A stretch of DNA of 64,000 nt from UBA5177 sp002413265 (GTDB lineage Bacteria; Chloroflexota; UBA5177): contig DAIORV010000006.1 of the NCBI GenBank assembly GCA_036752825.1, forward strand, positions 1 to 64,000, read 5' to 3'. Below are positions 33,804-41,611 of the stretch, piece after piece; within the stretch, counting starts at the first letter, position 1, and each line of letters starts with the position of its first letter. The notes under the pieces are model-generated. The model made no database searches. It was not told the DNA's origin and was given only the letters and a program-made list of their open reading frames with translations. The translations under genes were made by a program, and so were the position numbers.

Positions 33804-35069
33804 TCATGCTATGCGTTCTAGCAGACGAGGTTCGGCCCCGGGCCCCACGGCAGCAATGCGGGCCAGGCTCGGGTCGAGATACAAACGTGCTATCCGCTTC
33901 ACATCTGCTTGGCTAACCATCTTTACGGCCTCGATAGCCTGCGCAGGCGACACCACCTCGTGGTGAAGGCTTTCCTGACCGCCAAACCAGCTAGCGACAC
34001 TGCTACTGTCCTCCATTCCCAGCCACATTCGTCCTGCGTAGTAGCGTTTGGCTCGGTCCAGCTCCTCGGAAGAGACCCCGCTGCGTCGCACGCGCTGCAC
34101 CTCACGGACCATACCGTCCAGCGCCCGATCGAGTTTTGAGGGGTCGGTTCCGAAAAAGAGGACAACCGAGCCGGCGTCCGTGTAGTGGACCGAGTAGGCG
34201 TGAGTCTCATAGACCAGGCCCGCTCTTTCACGGAGCGACTGGAAGAGCCGGGAGCTGCCTCCGCCTCCAAGGATAGTAAGCAAGAGGTCCAGGGCCCAGC
34301 GATCCGGGTATCGTCTTGCCATGCCCGGATAAACAAGACAGAGATTTATCTGCTCTGTCGGCTTCTCCGCTCCTCGAAATCGATCCCCACTGTGCACTGC
34401 CGTAGCGGCCGGGACCGGGACTGGAGCTTCAACCGGCTGCCAGCCATCGAAGACCTGGGTCGTCAGGTTTAGCGCGGCGCGACGACTAATTCCGCCCGCG
34501 ATGCTCACGACCGTGTTATTTGAGCCGTAGTAGTTGGCGAGGTGCGTCATCACGTCACGCCGTCGGGTTGCTCCAACGCTCTCTCGCGTACCCGCGATTT
34601 CACGGCCCAGCGGCTGATCGGGCCACATGACCTCGTCTGCCAGGACATGAACCCAGTCTTGTGGGTCGTCGGCGGCCATGCTCAGCTCTTCCAGAATCAC
34701 GTTCGTTTCGACTCGGACATCTCGCGACCGAATCAAGCTTCGTCTAATCATGTCGGCAAGCACGTCCATGCCCAGGGCAACTTGATCCGCGGAGACCTTG
34801 ACCCAGTAGACGGTCGTCTCCTTGTCGGTGCTGGCGTTCTGTATGCCGCCAATGCCGTCTATGGCGGCCGATATTGCGCCGCGCTGAGGGCGGGTCGAGG
34901 TTCCCTTGAACAGCATGTGTTCGGTGAGATGTGAGATGCCCGCATTTCCATCCGACTCGTGGCGCGATCCAACACCCACAAACACCGCAATCGTGACCGA
35001 TCTCGTTCCCTTCATCGGGACATGGATTACACGCAGTCCAGGAGGCAATATCTCTACCGCGTAATCCAC
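33804..35069 (-). CDS. M16-family zinc protease (insulinase-like)
   Basis: 421 residues from a GTG at 35069. The inverted zinc motif HLTEHMLFKG (HxxEH) is near residue 47, with the third ligand Glu in NVILEELSMAADDPQDWVH (about 75 residues later). The C-terminal half has the non-catalytic M16 repeat (INLCLVYPGMARRYPDRWAL). It resembles processing-peptidase-like bacterial proteins (PqqL/YmxG type). Cytoplasmic by prediction, since no signal peptide is visible. It is upstream of ndk on the same strand with a 46-base gap. Confidence 0.92.
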   Translation of the reverse strand: MDYAVEILPPGLRVIHVPMKGTRSVTIAVFVGVGSRHESDGNAGISHLTEHMLFKGTSTRPQRGAISAAIDGIGGIQNASTDKETTVYWVKVSADQVALGMDVLADMIRRSLIRSRDVRVETNVILEELSMAADDPQDWVHVLADEVMWPDQPLGREIAGTRESVGATRRRDVMTHLANYYGSNNTVVSIAGGISRRAALNLTTQVFDGWQPVEAPVPVPAATAVHSGDRFRGAEKPTEQINLCLVYPGMARRYPDRWALDLLLTILGGGGSSRLFQSLRERAGLVYETHAYSVHYTDAGSVVLFFGTDPSKLDRALDGMVREVQRVRRSGVSSEELDRAKRYYAGRMWLGMEDSSSVASWFGGQESLHHEVVSPAQAIEAVKMVSQADVKRIARLYLDPSLARIAAVGPGAEPRLLERIA

Positions 35070-35114
35070 GCTAGAAAACGCGGACGATCGACAGGGAAAC
35101 GGTCTCCAAGCGGA

Positions 35115-36332
35115 TCACCCGCAGCCCGCGCCACACAACTGATTCGACCAGTCGCGTAGAAGCTGTTCGATGGAGGTGTGGAACACGCGCTGGGTGGCCA
35201 CGTTGTAGTCGCTGACTCGGTCTTTGGGTTGTGCGGCCAGCAGGTAGTAAAACTTGCCGAACGGTCGGTAGCCAAAGCGCAGGATGAGGTATTTCACGAA
35301 GGAGCCGGCGAGCGAGTACGCGTACCCTGGGTCCGCCGCGTCGAAGCCCGTATCAGGGAGCATGCTGATCAATTTGACGTTGCCGATGGCAAATCTAGCG
35401 CAGGTGTCCAGAGGCACGTAGGCAACTTCCGAGCAGTAGTCCGACTGTCTCGGATCCACTTCCTTGTCCTCGAGCGCAACCGCCATTCCCTCCGCTATGA
35501 ACAACGGATCGGTGTAGCGAGGGGGTTCCATGACCGTCTGATATACATGGATCGGCTCGTGGAACGACACCCACTCACTGGTATGAATAGTCGGCGGCAG
35601 AGCCCCTTGCACCGTGCATCCCACGTTGTCCGGATTCGAGCCGCAGAATCGGCTGGTCCACACAGCTATTAGCCTCTGTTCGGGATAGAGATAGTAGGCG
35701 GCACGCGGAGGCAGCTTGACGCCAAATTTTCGAGCGAAGACGGCTCGCTGATATTCGAGGTCTGCCAGACCGGTCTTGTCGGCCCCGACCAGCTGATACG
35801 GACTGTGATAGACGATAAAGTGCTTGGTTCGGGAAATGGTCCAGTTAACATTTCGATAGTTCGTCCCGTGCAGGCCGGAGATCGTTCCGACAATCCGAGC
35901 GCCCCGCGGTCCCGAGGAGAACTCGAAGAGTCCGTAGGACGGCACTGAGCGGCGGTCTCCCGAGAACCTGGCCGTCACGGCGAACCGTCCGGCACCGAGC
36001 GGTTGACTGGCGATCAGGTCAACACGAAGCTGGCCGCCAGCATCCTCTTTCCAGAATCGCAGCGTGCGTACGTACTGGGCGCGCAAGGGAGCTGAGGCGA
36101 ACACACTGCCAACGCGGTTCCAATCACCGTATCCGTAGCCCGCTTGAATCGTCTGGAGGTCCGACTCAATTGCCTTGACGGAGGCACGATCTATCCGGCC
36201 ATGAGCGCGCAACAGTTTTGGAGTCGAGTGGGGAAGGGGCTGCGGCGCCGCCCCTTGAGATCCGCAGCCGCCTAGCAACAGTGCGAGTGTCAATCCCAAA
36301 GGTGCAAACGATCGCAAGATCAAGCCTGGCAC
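35115..36332 (-). CDS. Lipoprotein with HExxH peptidase-MA-like domain
   Basis: 405 residues. A lipoprotein signal peptide ends LALLLGGCGSQG, with the lipobox Cys near residue 23. The middle contains a small beta/alpha domain (residues 35-140), then KHFIVYHSPYQL, the zinc motif SEWVSFHEPIHVYQ (HEPIH) near residue 248 and FIAEGMAVALED 23 residues later, a typical gluzincin third ligand. Four cysteines (FCGSNPDNVGC, DYC, DTCARF) and the C-terminal pair (LCGAGCG) may form disulfides. It would act as an envelope-bound protease; the substrate is unknown. Downstream of the selenoprotein gene by 45 bases. Confidence 0.78.
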   Translation of the reverse strand: MPGLILRSFAPLGLTLALLLGGCGSQGAAPQPLPHSTPKLLRAHGRIDRASVKAIESDLQTIQAGYGYGDWNRVGSVFASAPLRAQYVRTLRFWKEDAGGQLRVDLIASQPLGAGRFAVTARFSGDRRSVPSYGLFEFSSGPRGARIVGTISGLHGTNYRNVNWTISRTKHFIVYHSPYQLVGADKTGLADLEYQRAVFARKFGVKLPPRAAYYLYPEQRLIAVWTSRFCGSNPDNVGCTVQGALPPTIHTSEWVSFHEPIHVYQTVMEPPRYTDPLFIAEGMAVALEDKEVDPRQSDYCSEVAYVPLDTCARFAIGNVKLISMLPDTGFDAADPGYAYSLAGSFVKYLILRFGYRPFGKFYYLLAAQPKDRVSDYNVATQRVFHTSIEQLLRDWSNQLCGAGCG

Positions 36333-36377
36333 GAACTGATGCAGGAAAGTGACCGAGTGACTCCCGCGCGAGGACCT

Positions 36378-36605
36378 TTAAGGCAGCTTCGGCTTGATGT
36401 CCTGATCATATTTGGGAAACTTGCCGCTCTTCTCTTTGTCGAAGAGGACTTTGCCGTTGCGATACACGATAAAGCGCCCGTCGTCGAATGGGCGGAGTGT
36501 GAGAGAGTCGAGATCCGGCTCAAAATCTCGCATGACATCGGCCACCAACCTGGAGGCCACAGGGTAGTACTCTCAAGCGCGGCAATATTGGATTTCAATG
36601 TCCAC
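36378..36605 (-). CDS. SelW/Rdx-family selenoprotein with UGA-encoded selenocysteine
   Basis: 75 residues from a GTG at 36605, 6 bases after AGAAGG. Reading through one in-frame TGA at 36573-36575 gives VDIEIQYCRAUEYYPVASRL, the CxxU redox motif of the SelW/SelT/SelH (Rdx) family with Cys at residue 8 and Sec at residue 11. The rest fits the family: LRPFDDGRFIVYRNGKVLF and SGKFPKYDQDIKPKL correspond to the conserved G-x-F-x-V and FP blocks. Standard gene calling would start at the GTG at 36560 and lose the active site, or miss the gene. The TGA is followed by a SECIS-like hairpin. These small thioredoxin-fold proteins are thought to be redox partners of unknown clients. No sel genes are in the window, so Sec insertion machinery is predicted elsewhere. 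Confidence 0.85.
36540..36572 (-). promoter_or_regulatory. Candidate bacterial SECIS element
   Basis: Directly downstream of the Sec codon the transcript can fold as GGCC-U-CC-(AGGUU)-GG-U-GGCC (36558 to 36540): a 4-bp and a 2-bp stem separated by a U-U mismatch, capped by a loop containing GGU. The loop guanines are about 22-24 bases after the UGA. Bacterial SECIS hairpins (for example in fdhF) have a GGU-containing loop at a similar distance and an unpaired U in the upper stem. The fit is by eye. Confidence 0.6.
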
Positions 36606-36662
36606 GAGAAACCTTCTTGGAGAACGGCGCGTGCTACCTGTTTCACAACACTCTAGTACGAG

Positions 36663-38030
36663 TTAGGGATGCTGCAGCGTGACCCGTGCCAGCCAAATGT
36701 CGGTTCGCAGCTGGACGCGCTTCTGGGTGTCTGCCCACACAACATTCAAAACGTCGTGTGGTCCAACGGCGGCACCAAGGTAGTCGCCGAAAAATCGTCC
36801 GGGGCTCAGACATGTGCTGCCGGGCGGGATGTATTGAATGTCCGAAATGGGCGCAGCGTGAGCGCTGATCCTCTGATTGACATATAAACGCGGGTGCACC
36901 GTCCAACGAAAACGGGCGGCATACACTCCCAGGTCCCACCAGCCCGCGCGCCTGTCATAAAAGGCGAGAGCGATGGTCCCGTCCGGGTAGGCACTTATCG
37001 CAGGCATGAAGCGGTCGTGGTTTCTCGAGTCGCTGATGCGACGCGGGACAGCCCACGAACGTCCTCCATTGGTCGATCTCGTCATCACGATATCTGCGCT
37101 AACATTTCCGCGGCCATAGTTCTTGGCGACCTGTGCCCAGCTGAGGTAGATCGTGCCGTTACTGGCCGAGGCTGCCGCGGGCAACGTCAAATTTCGCAGC
37201 GACCCTGGTTCGGCCATGCGCGGAATGCTGGTGAACGGCGCCCCGACCTGATGTAAACGTCCAAACCTGGCTCCGTCATCGGTCGACACTCGATAGAGGA
37301 CGCGAGCTGGGTTCGTCCTCGTAAGGCCTCGGTCGGCTGTCGAGGCCCAGAAAATATAGATCCGCCCGTGTTTGCCTACCAGGGCGATAGACCCGGAGTT
37401 ATCGGCGGAGGATGTAAAGAGGGCAACCGGGCCTCCGAAGGTGGCTCCGCCGTCAAGGGAACGGGCGACCATGATCCTGCTCTTGTTTCCGAAGAACTGA
37501 GTCCACGACGCAAAAAGGTGCGACTTCTTGTGGGGAATGCTCTCGACCGAAAGAAACGGCTTATCATTGGCGTTGCTGATACTCACAATTGTCGAGCTGT
37601 CGAAGGAACGTCCTCCGTCGAAGGATCTGGAGACCGCGACCGCCGAATGGCCCGACGACGAGCAGTAGCTCGGAGATTCAGCCAAATAGCCGTAGAAGAC
37701 GGTTCCACTGCCGGCTATAGCCACGCTGGGATCGGCGCCGTCAACATATCCAGCAGGGAGAGGAATTGTTCCTTGCTGAAACGAGTGACCGGCGTCATGA
37801 CTTGTGAAGTACGCCACCGGGTAGCGCCCGCCTACGGGCACGTCGTAGTTAGTATTCGTTCCCACCACAATCGTGGATGGATGAGACGGATCGATCGCCA
37901 CGTACGGCTCTGTTCGGTCGACTGAAAGCAGCAGATTAGCGGGAGAGGCCTCAGAGCTCGCTGCCGTTTGATAGCTGATTGCGCTGCCTACGACGATGAG
38001 CAAGATACGTCCGAGACGCCGGGCAGACAT
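36663..38030 (-). CDS. Secreted BNR/Asp-box repeat protein (sialidase-like propeller)
   Basis: 455 residues from the ATG at 38030, which begins a signal peptide (RLGRILLIVVGSAISYQTAA). It contains at least five Asp-box or Asp-box-like turns: SHDAGHSF, SFDGGRSFDSS, SLDGGATFGG, STDDGARFGR and STNGGRSWAV, spaced about 50-70 residues apart, which indicates a six-bladed beta-propeller. The catalytic Arg triad and Tyr/Glu pair of true sialidases cannot be placed with confidence, so glycan binding or an unrelated role is possible. It is first in the run that continues to the selenoprotein and the HExxH lipoprotein. Confidence 0.8.
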   Translation of the reverse strand: MSARRLGRILLIVVGSAISYQTAASSEASPANLLLSVDRTEPYVAIDPSHPSTIVVGTNTNYDVPVGGRYPVAYFTSHDAGHSFQQGTIPLPAGYVDGADPSVAIAGSGTVFYGYLAESPSYCSSSGHSAVAVSRSFDGGRSFDSSTIVSISNANDKPFLSVESIPHKKSHLFASWTQFFGNKSRIMVARSLDGGATFGGPVALFTSSADNSGSIALVGKHGRIYIFWASTADRGLTRTNPARVLYRVSTDDGARFGRLHQVGAPFTSIPRMAEPGSLRNLTLPAAASASNGTIYLSWAQVAKNYGRGNVSADIVMTRSTNGGRSWAVPRRISDSRNHDRFMPAISAYPDGTIALAFYDRRAGWWDLGVYAARFRWTVHPRLYVNQRISAHAAPISDIQYIPPGSTCLSPGRFFGDYLGAAVGPHDVLNVVWADTQKRVQLRTDIWLARVTLQHP

Positions 38031-38151
38031 GAGGCCAGCATAGGAATGAGAGCGAGACCTGGTCAACCAAGCGGGCGCGGAGCGCCGTGAGGGTCTAGAC
38101 CGCGACACGCCTCCCCGCTAAAGTGGAGTCGAGCACGGCAGGGAGGTGCGC

Positions 38152-38673
38152 ATGACCGAAGCTCGAGAGTCGCGACTTGACTACGAGTCGGCTCTGCGTG
38201 TTATCGGGCGCCATCTCGACACCGAACCGACCTACCATCTCAGTCTTCTGGAAGTCAGAGACGGCTTCACCGTCCGTTCTCACCCGTCCAGGTTTCGCTC
38301 TGACGCTCGCACCTCTCAATTCACGTGGGATCGCCTCAACGATCTCGTCATCTTTCACATGGCCGGGCGCGGCTGCCTGCGGCGCCGGCCGCGCCACAGC
38401 GGAATCTGGGCTAATTTCCCCAACGGTCACGAGGATTTCTTCAGGGCATTGGGACACCAGCTCGACGACGAGCAGGGGACCAGTCTGAGCGTCGAGGAGC
38501 TTCCCGATGGGGTCGGAGTCTCTTACATGCGGCCGGCCAGAGGTGATGGACTGGGGAACGAGAAGGCGCACACGGTTCTCGCCTATGCCGACATCGAGCA
38601 AATGCTTGAAGTGGCGAGGCGCCGTCGTCAGTCGCCGGAGACCGAGTCGAATTCGCTGCAGGAAGCTGAGTGA
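38152..38673 (+). CDS. Uncharacterised protein coupled to XPB-like helicase
   Basis: 173 residues from the ATG at 38152, with GGGAGG upstream. No family recognised. The N-terminal part (DYESALRVIGRHLDTEPTYH, LLEVRDGFTVR) looks like a small alpha/beta domain; the centre is Arg-rich (GRGCLRRRPRHSGIWANF); the C-terminal helix (AYADIEQMLEVARRRRQ) is basic. The stop overlaps the helicase start (GTGA), so the two proteins are made together. In archaea XPB works with the nuclease Bax1, but no similarity to Bax1 is evident here. A DNA-binding or accessory role is the simplest guess. Confidence 0.65.
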   Translation: MTEARESRLDYESALRVIGRHLDTEPTYHLSLLEVRDGFTVRSHPSRFRSDARTSQFTWDRLNDLVIFHMAGRGCLRRRPRHSGIWANFPNGHEDFFRALGHQLDDEQGTSLSVEELPDGVGVSYMRPARGDGLGNEKAHTVLAYADIEQMLEVARRRRQSPETESNSLQEAE

Positions 38674-39890
38674 CGCTCAGCTTTTCCCCCTCGCGGACTC
38701 TCGAGCTCAGGCCGTACCAGGTAGAGGCTCTGGCTGCCTGGGAGTCGGCTTCGAGGCGCGGCGTCATCGTTTTGGCTACCGGTTCAGGGAAGACTGTCGT
38801 CGGCGCCCGAGCGATCGCCGATGTAGCTGAGCGGACGCTGATCCTTGTGCCCACAATCGACTTGCTCAAGCAATGGGAACGTGCCCTTCAAGACGCGATC
38901 GGAGCCGGACCGGATCACGTCAAGCTGGGTTTCCCGGGAGACGATGGGAGCACGCAACTTCGTTTGCTGCCTTGGGAGCCAACCGACATCCTGATCTCCA
39001 CCTATTCGGGCGCCACACGGCATCTGGACCAGCTACATCACTTTGGGCTTCTGATATTTGATGAGGCCCATCACCTCCCCGCCCCCATCTTCAAGACAAT
39101 CGCCGAACGCGCCTCTGCCCCGTATCGCCTTGGACTTACCGCGACTCCGAGTCGCTATGACGGTGCCGAGCGCGATCTCTTGACGCTTATCGGGCCTGTA
39201 GTATTTCAGAGAGATGCCGGTGAGCTGAGCAAGCACTATCTTGCACCGCATTCGATTTCGCGAGTCCTCGTCGACCTGGAGCCCGACGAACGCGTCCTGT
39301 ACGAAAGAGGCTGGCAGCAGTACATCAATTACGTGCGGAAGGCGCGGCTCCGTATGCCTCAGGGCTACAGCCAGCTCATTAAGCGTGCCGGACGGGACGG
39401 AGCTGCGAAAAAGGCTCTGGAAGGCCATCGTGAGGCGCGCGAGACTGCACTGAGCGCCAGGGCCAAGGTCGCGGCGGTCAAGCGCATCCTCGACGGCCAT
39501 CCGGATGAGCGCGCTCTCGTGTTTTGTCAGCACGTGGCGCTTGCCCGAAGGATCGGCGAACGCCTCGGCCTTCCAGTGATCACGCACGAGACTCCACGAG
39601 CCGCGCGGGCACTTGCGCTGGATGCTTTTCGCGATGGCGAAGCACCGGTGCTGGTGGCAACCAGCATCCTGGACGAAGGCGTGGACGTGCCCGATGCAAG
39701 CGTTGGCATCGTCGTTTCAGGAACCGCTCAGGCCCGTCAGTTCGTACAGCGCCTCGGGCGGATAATGCGTCCGGCTCCCGGCAAGGAAGCACGCCTGTAC
39801 GAGATTGTGACGCGAGACACGCTGGAAGAACGGACGGCGAAGCGAAGACGCGCAGCTACAAACGCGAAGGTCTCAACCCCTGCTCGTTGA
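38670..39890 (+). CDS. SF2 DNA helicase, XPB/RadD-like
   Basis: 406 residues from a GTG at 38670. Helicase motifs are in order: ELRPYQVEALAAW (Q-like), VIVLATGSGKTVVGAR (Walker A), LILVPTIDLLKQWERAL (Ia), LLIFDEAHHLPAP (DEAH box), YRLGLTATPSRYDGAERD (III), ERALVFCQHVALARRIG (IV), VATSILDEGVDVPDASVGIV (V) and QARQFVQRLGRIMRPAPGK (VI, arginine fingers). It lacks extra nuclease domains. Enzymes of this group unwind or remodel DNA in repair. It is coupled to the small unknown protein at 38152. Confidence 0.9.
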   Translation: MTLSFSPSRTLELRPYQVEALAAWESASRRGVIVLATGSGKTVVGARAIADVAERTLILVPTIDLLKQWERALQDAIGAGPDHVKLGFPGDDGSTQLRLLPWEPTDILISTYSGATRHLDQLHHFGLLIFDEAHHLPAPIFKTIAERASAPYRLGLTATPSRYDGAERDLLTLIGPVVFQRDAGELSKHYLAPHSISRVLVDLEPDERVLYERGWQQYINYVRKARLRMPQGYSQLIKRAGRDGAAKKALEGHREARETALSARAKVAAVKRILDGHPDERALVFCQHVALARRIGERLGLPVITHETPRAARALALDAFRDGEAPVLVATSILDEGVDVPDASVGIVVSGTAQARQFVQRLGRIMRPAPGKEARLYEIVTRDTLEERTAKRRRAATNAKVSTPAR

Positions 39891-40014
39891 GAGGATCCAG
39901 CACTTTTCGGCACAAACGCCTGCCGCCATCTTCGGATGGTCGACCTGGATTGCCCAGGCCACAAAGCCTCTACTCCGTCGCCGCCCCTGCCACCTTGACG
40001 AGGGGGACAGGCAG

Positions 40015-40812
40015 CTACAGCATCTTTGCGCCGGAAATGAGAAGCACCCCAGCCAGGCTCATTCGCAGCGGCCCGCCGGGCACGTTGATGACCAGCCGGC
40101 TTCCGATTAGGACTCCGGGGATCGAGCCGAGAAGCAGCGAAAGCGTCATGGAAAGGTTCACATTGCCGGCCGAGAATTGCGCTATGGCGGCCGCGCTTAC
40201 CAGAACTGCCGCGTGGAACACATCCGTGCCGACCAGGTCTTTCGTCTCCCAGCGCGGATAGAGAAAGAAGAGAGCCAGAATGATCAGAGTGCCGCTTCCG
40301 ACGGATGTCAGTCCCACCATGAAGCCGACGAATGCACCGATGATGGGTAGCAGCCAGGGCTTCCGCTCACCCAGCATGATCACTCGATCTTGCACCGCTG
40401 TGCGGCCATGGTTCCATTCCTCAACCTTCGCCATGATGATGGGTCTTGCGGCCAGCACGACGGCCACCAGGATCAAAACCACTGCGATGCCGCGGAGAAG
40501 AAATGTGTTTACAAGATCGGGATTTGCTCGCTTTACGGCGGCGGTGACGGTTACGCCAAGGACGGTCGAGGGGACGCTGCCGAGGGCCAGAAGATACGCC
40601 GACCGACGGTGAACCGTGGCCTGCCGGTAGTGCATGGCTCCGCCAACGATCTTGGTTATGGCTCCGTAGGCCAAATCGGTCCCGACCGCGATGAGAGGCT
40701 TCACGCCCATTACCAAGACCATCACGGGCGTCATCAGTGATCCACCGCCCATTCCGGTGAGACCGATCAGAAAGCCGATCACGAGACCGACGAGGGTAAA
40801 TCTCAAGTCCAT
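40015..40812 (-). CDS. TauE/SafE-family permease
   Basis: 265 residues with seven to eight hydrophobic helices. The duplicated family motif is visible: FLIGLTGMGGGSLMTPVMVL at the N-terminus and FVGFMVGLTSVGSGTLIILA in the second half. Members export sulfite, sulfoacetate or other organosulfur anions. It is downstream of the ChrB-like gene on the same strand, with a palindrome 27 bases before its start that could bind a regulator. Confidence 0.9.
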   Translation of the reverse strand: MDLRFTLVGLVIGFLIGLTGMGGGSLMTPVMVLVMGVKPLIAVGTDLAYGAITKIVGGAMHYRQATVHRRSAYLLALGSVPSTVLGVTVTAAVKRANPDLVNTFLLRGIAVVLILVAVVLAARPIIMAKVEEWNHGRTAVQDRVIMLGERKPWLLPIIGAFVGFMVGLTSVGSGTLIILALFFLYPRWETKDLVGTDVFHAAVLVSAAAIAQFSAGNVNLSMTLSLLLGSIPGVLIGSRLVINVPGGPLRMSLAGVLLISGAKML

Positions 40813-40838
40813 GGAAGTTTCAGTCCGCGCTTGTCATT

Positions 40839-40854
40839 TGTAACAGATGTTACA
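40839..40854. promoter_or_regulatory. Palindromic operator candidate before the TauE gene
   Basis: TGTAACA-GA-TGTTACA is a perfect 7-bp inverted repeat with a 2-base centre. A second overlapping palindrome, AGATG-TTA-CATCT, continues to the right. Both lie within the expected promoter window of the permease gene (start at 40812, minus strand). No regulator gene is adjacent. Confidence 0.5.
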
Positions 40855-40890
40855 TCTAATGCGACTATCGCACAAGACTGGGCCTGAATG

Positions 40891-40915
40891 CGCTGAACAC
40901 GACTCGGGTTCAGCG
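40891..40915. terminator. Hairpin after the ChrB-like gene
   Basis: CGCTGAAC and GTTCAGCG form a perfect 8-bp stem around a 9-base loop, 5 bases beyond the end of the ChrB-like gene. No T-tract follows on the minus strand, so it may be a weak or factor-dependent terminator, or a processing site. Confidence 0.4.
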
Positions 40916-40919
40916 AAAT

Positions 40920-41510
40920 TTAGATTGGGAGGTTCTCTGCATCCTCCGCACCCGACACACCACCGAGACGCTCGAACACGTCGTCGGGATCGGCTCCGCC
41001 GCGCTCGTCGCGCTCAGAAGCGTCGGCGGCGAAGCGCTCGAAGGCTCGTTCACACTTCTCTAGGATCTCCTCGACCTTGTCGGCACCCCCCGCCCCGAAG
41101 TAGTCCCGAGCAGAAATCTGGGATCGCCAACGCTTGAGCCGGCCCAGTTCGCTCTCCAACTTGTCGACATCCGGGAAACCGAATTCGTCGGCGTCGACCT
41201 CCTCCAACACATCTCGCAGAAATCGGGCGCAGGCTCGGTAAACCTCTCGGTACTCCGCCTCCCGCTCCTGTCGGAACCGCAGCACAAGCAGTGTGGCGCG
41301 CGCCTCGCTGAAAGTAGGGGAGACAATCAGATCGACTTCACCCTCAAATTCCTCGATGCGCGCGACGACCTCAACTAATCGCGCCTCGAGATCCCCTTGA
41401 CGTGGAAGCACGGCAACGCCATCCCTCAGGTAGAGGGCCCCGAGACGCTTCAGCTCCCGCCACACGTATGCGCGTTTGCGAGACGGTTGGGACGGCAGGG
41501 TGTAGATCAA
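40920..41510 (-). CDS. ChrB N-terminal domain-like protein
   Basis: 196 residues from a TTG at 41510, giving MIYTLPSQPSRKRAYVWREL. Relatives begin with a few more residues (W-L-L-L-I-Y-T), and the frame continues upstream as LDWLL with a purine-rich site before it, but no ATG/GTG/TTG is available there; a CTG at 41525 is a possible true start. Conserved parts are KRLGALYLRDGVAVLPRQ and the helical LGRLKRWRSQISARDYFGA. ChrB-type proteins regulate or assist chromate resistance; here no chromate transporter is present. A C-terminal acidic tail is probably disordered. Confidence 0.75.
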   Translation of the reverse strand: MIYTLPSQPSRKRAYVWRELKRLGALYLRDGVAVLPRQGDLEARLVEVVARIEEFEGEVDLIVSPTFSEARATLLVLRFRQEREAEYREVYRACARFLRDVLEEVDADEFGFPDVDKLESELGRLKRWRSQISARDYFGAGGADKVEEILEKCERAFERFAADASERDERGGADPDDVFERLGGVSGAEDAENLPI

Positions 41511-41611
41511 AAGTAGCCAGTCCAGATGGATGTCTCCCTCGCCTTTCAGCCTAACGGGGAGCTTGACCAGAGGCCAACATTAGATTGCCCCTGTATACTG
41601 ATCCAGCAAGG

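Noticed and set aside
36339..36656. Plus-strand open frame across the selenoprotein locus
   Set aside because: The minus-strand reading shows a coherent Rdx protein; the plus-strand product has no family features or ribosome-binding site.
39524..40261. Plus-strand open frame of 245 codons overlapping the helicase end and the TauE gene
   Set aside because: Shadow of two well-supported genes on both strands; the composition is Arg/Ser/Pro-rich as expected of antisense frames.
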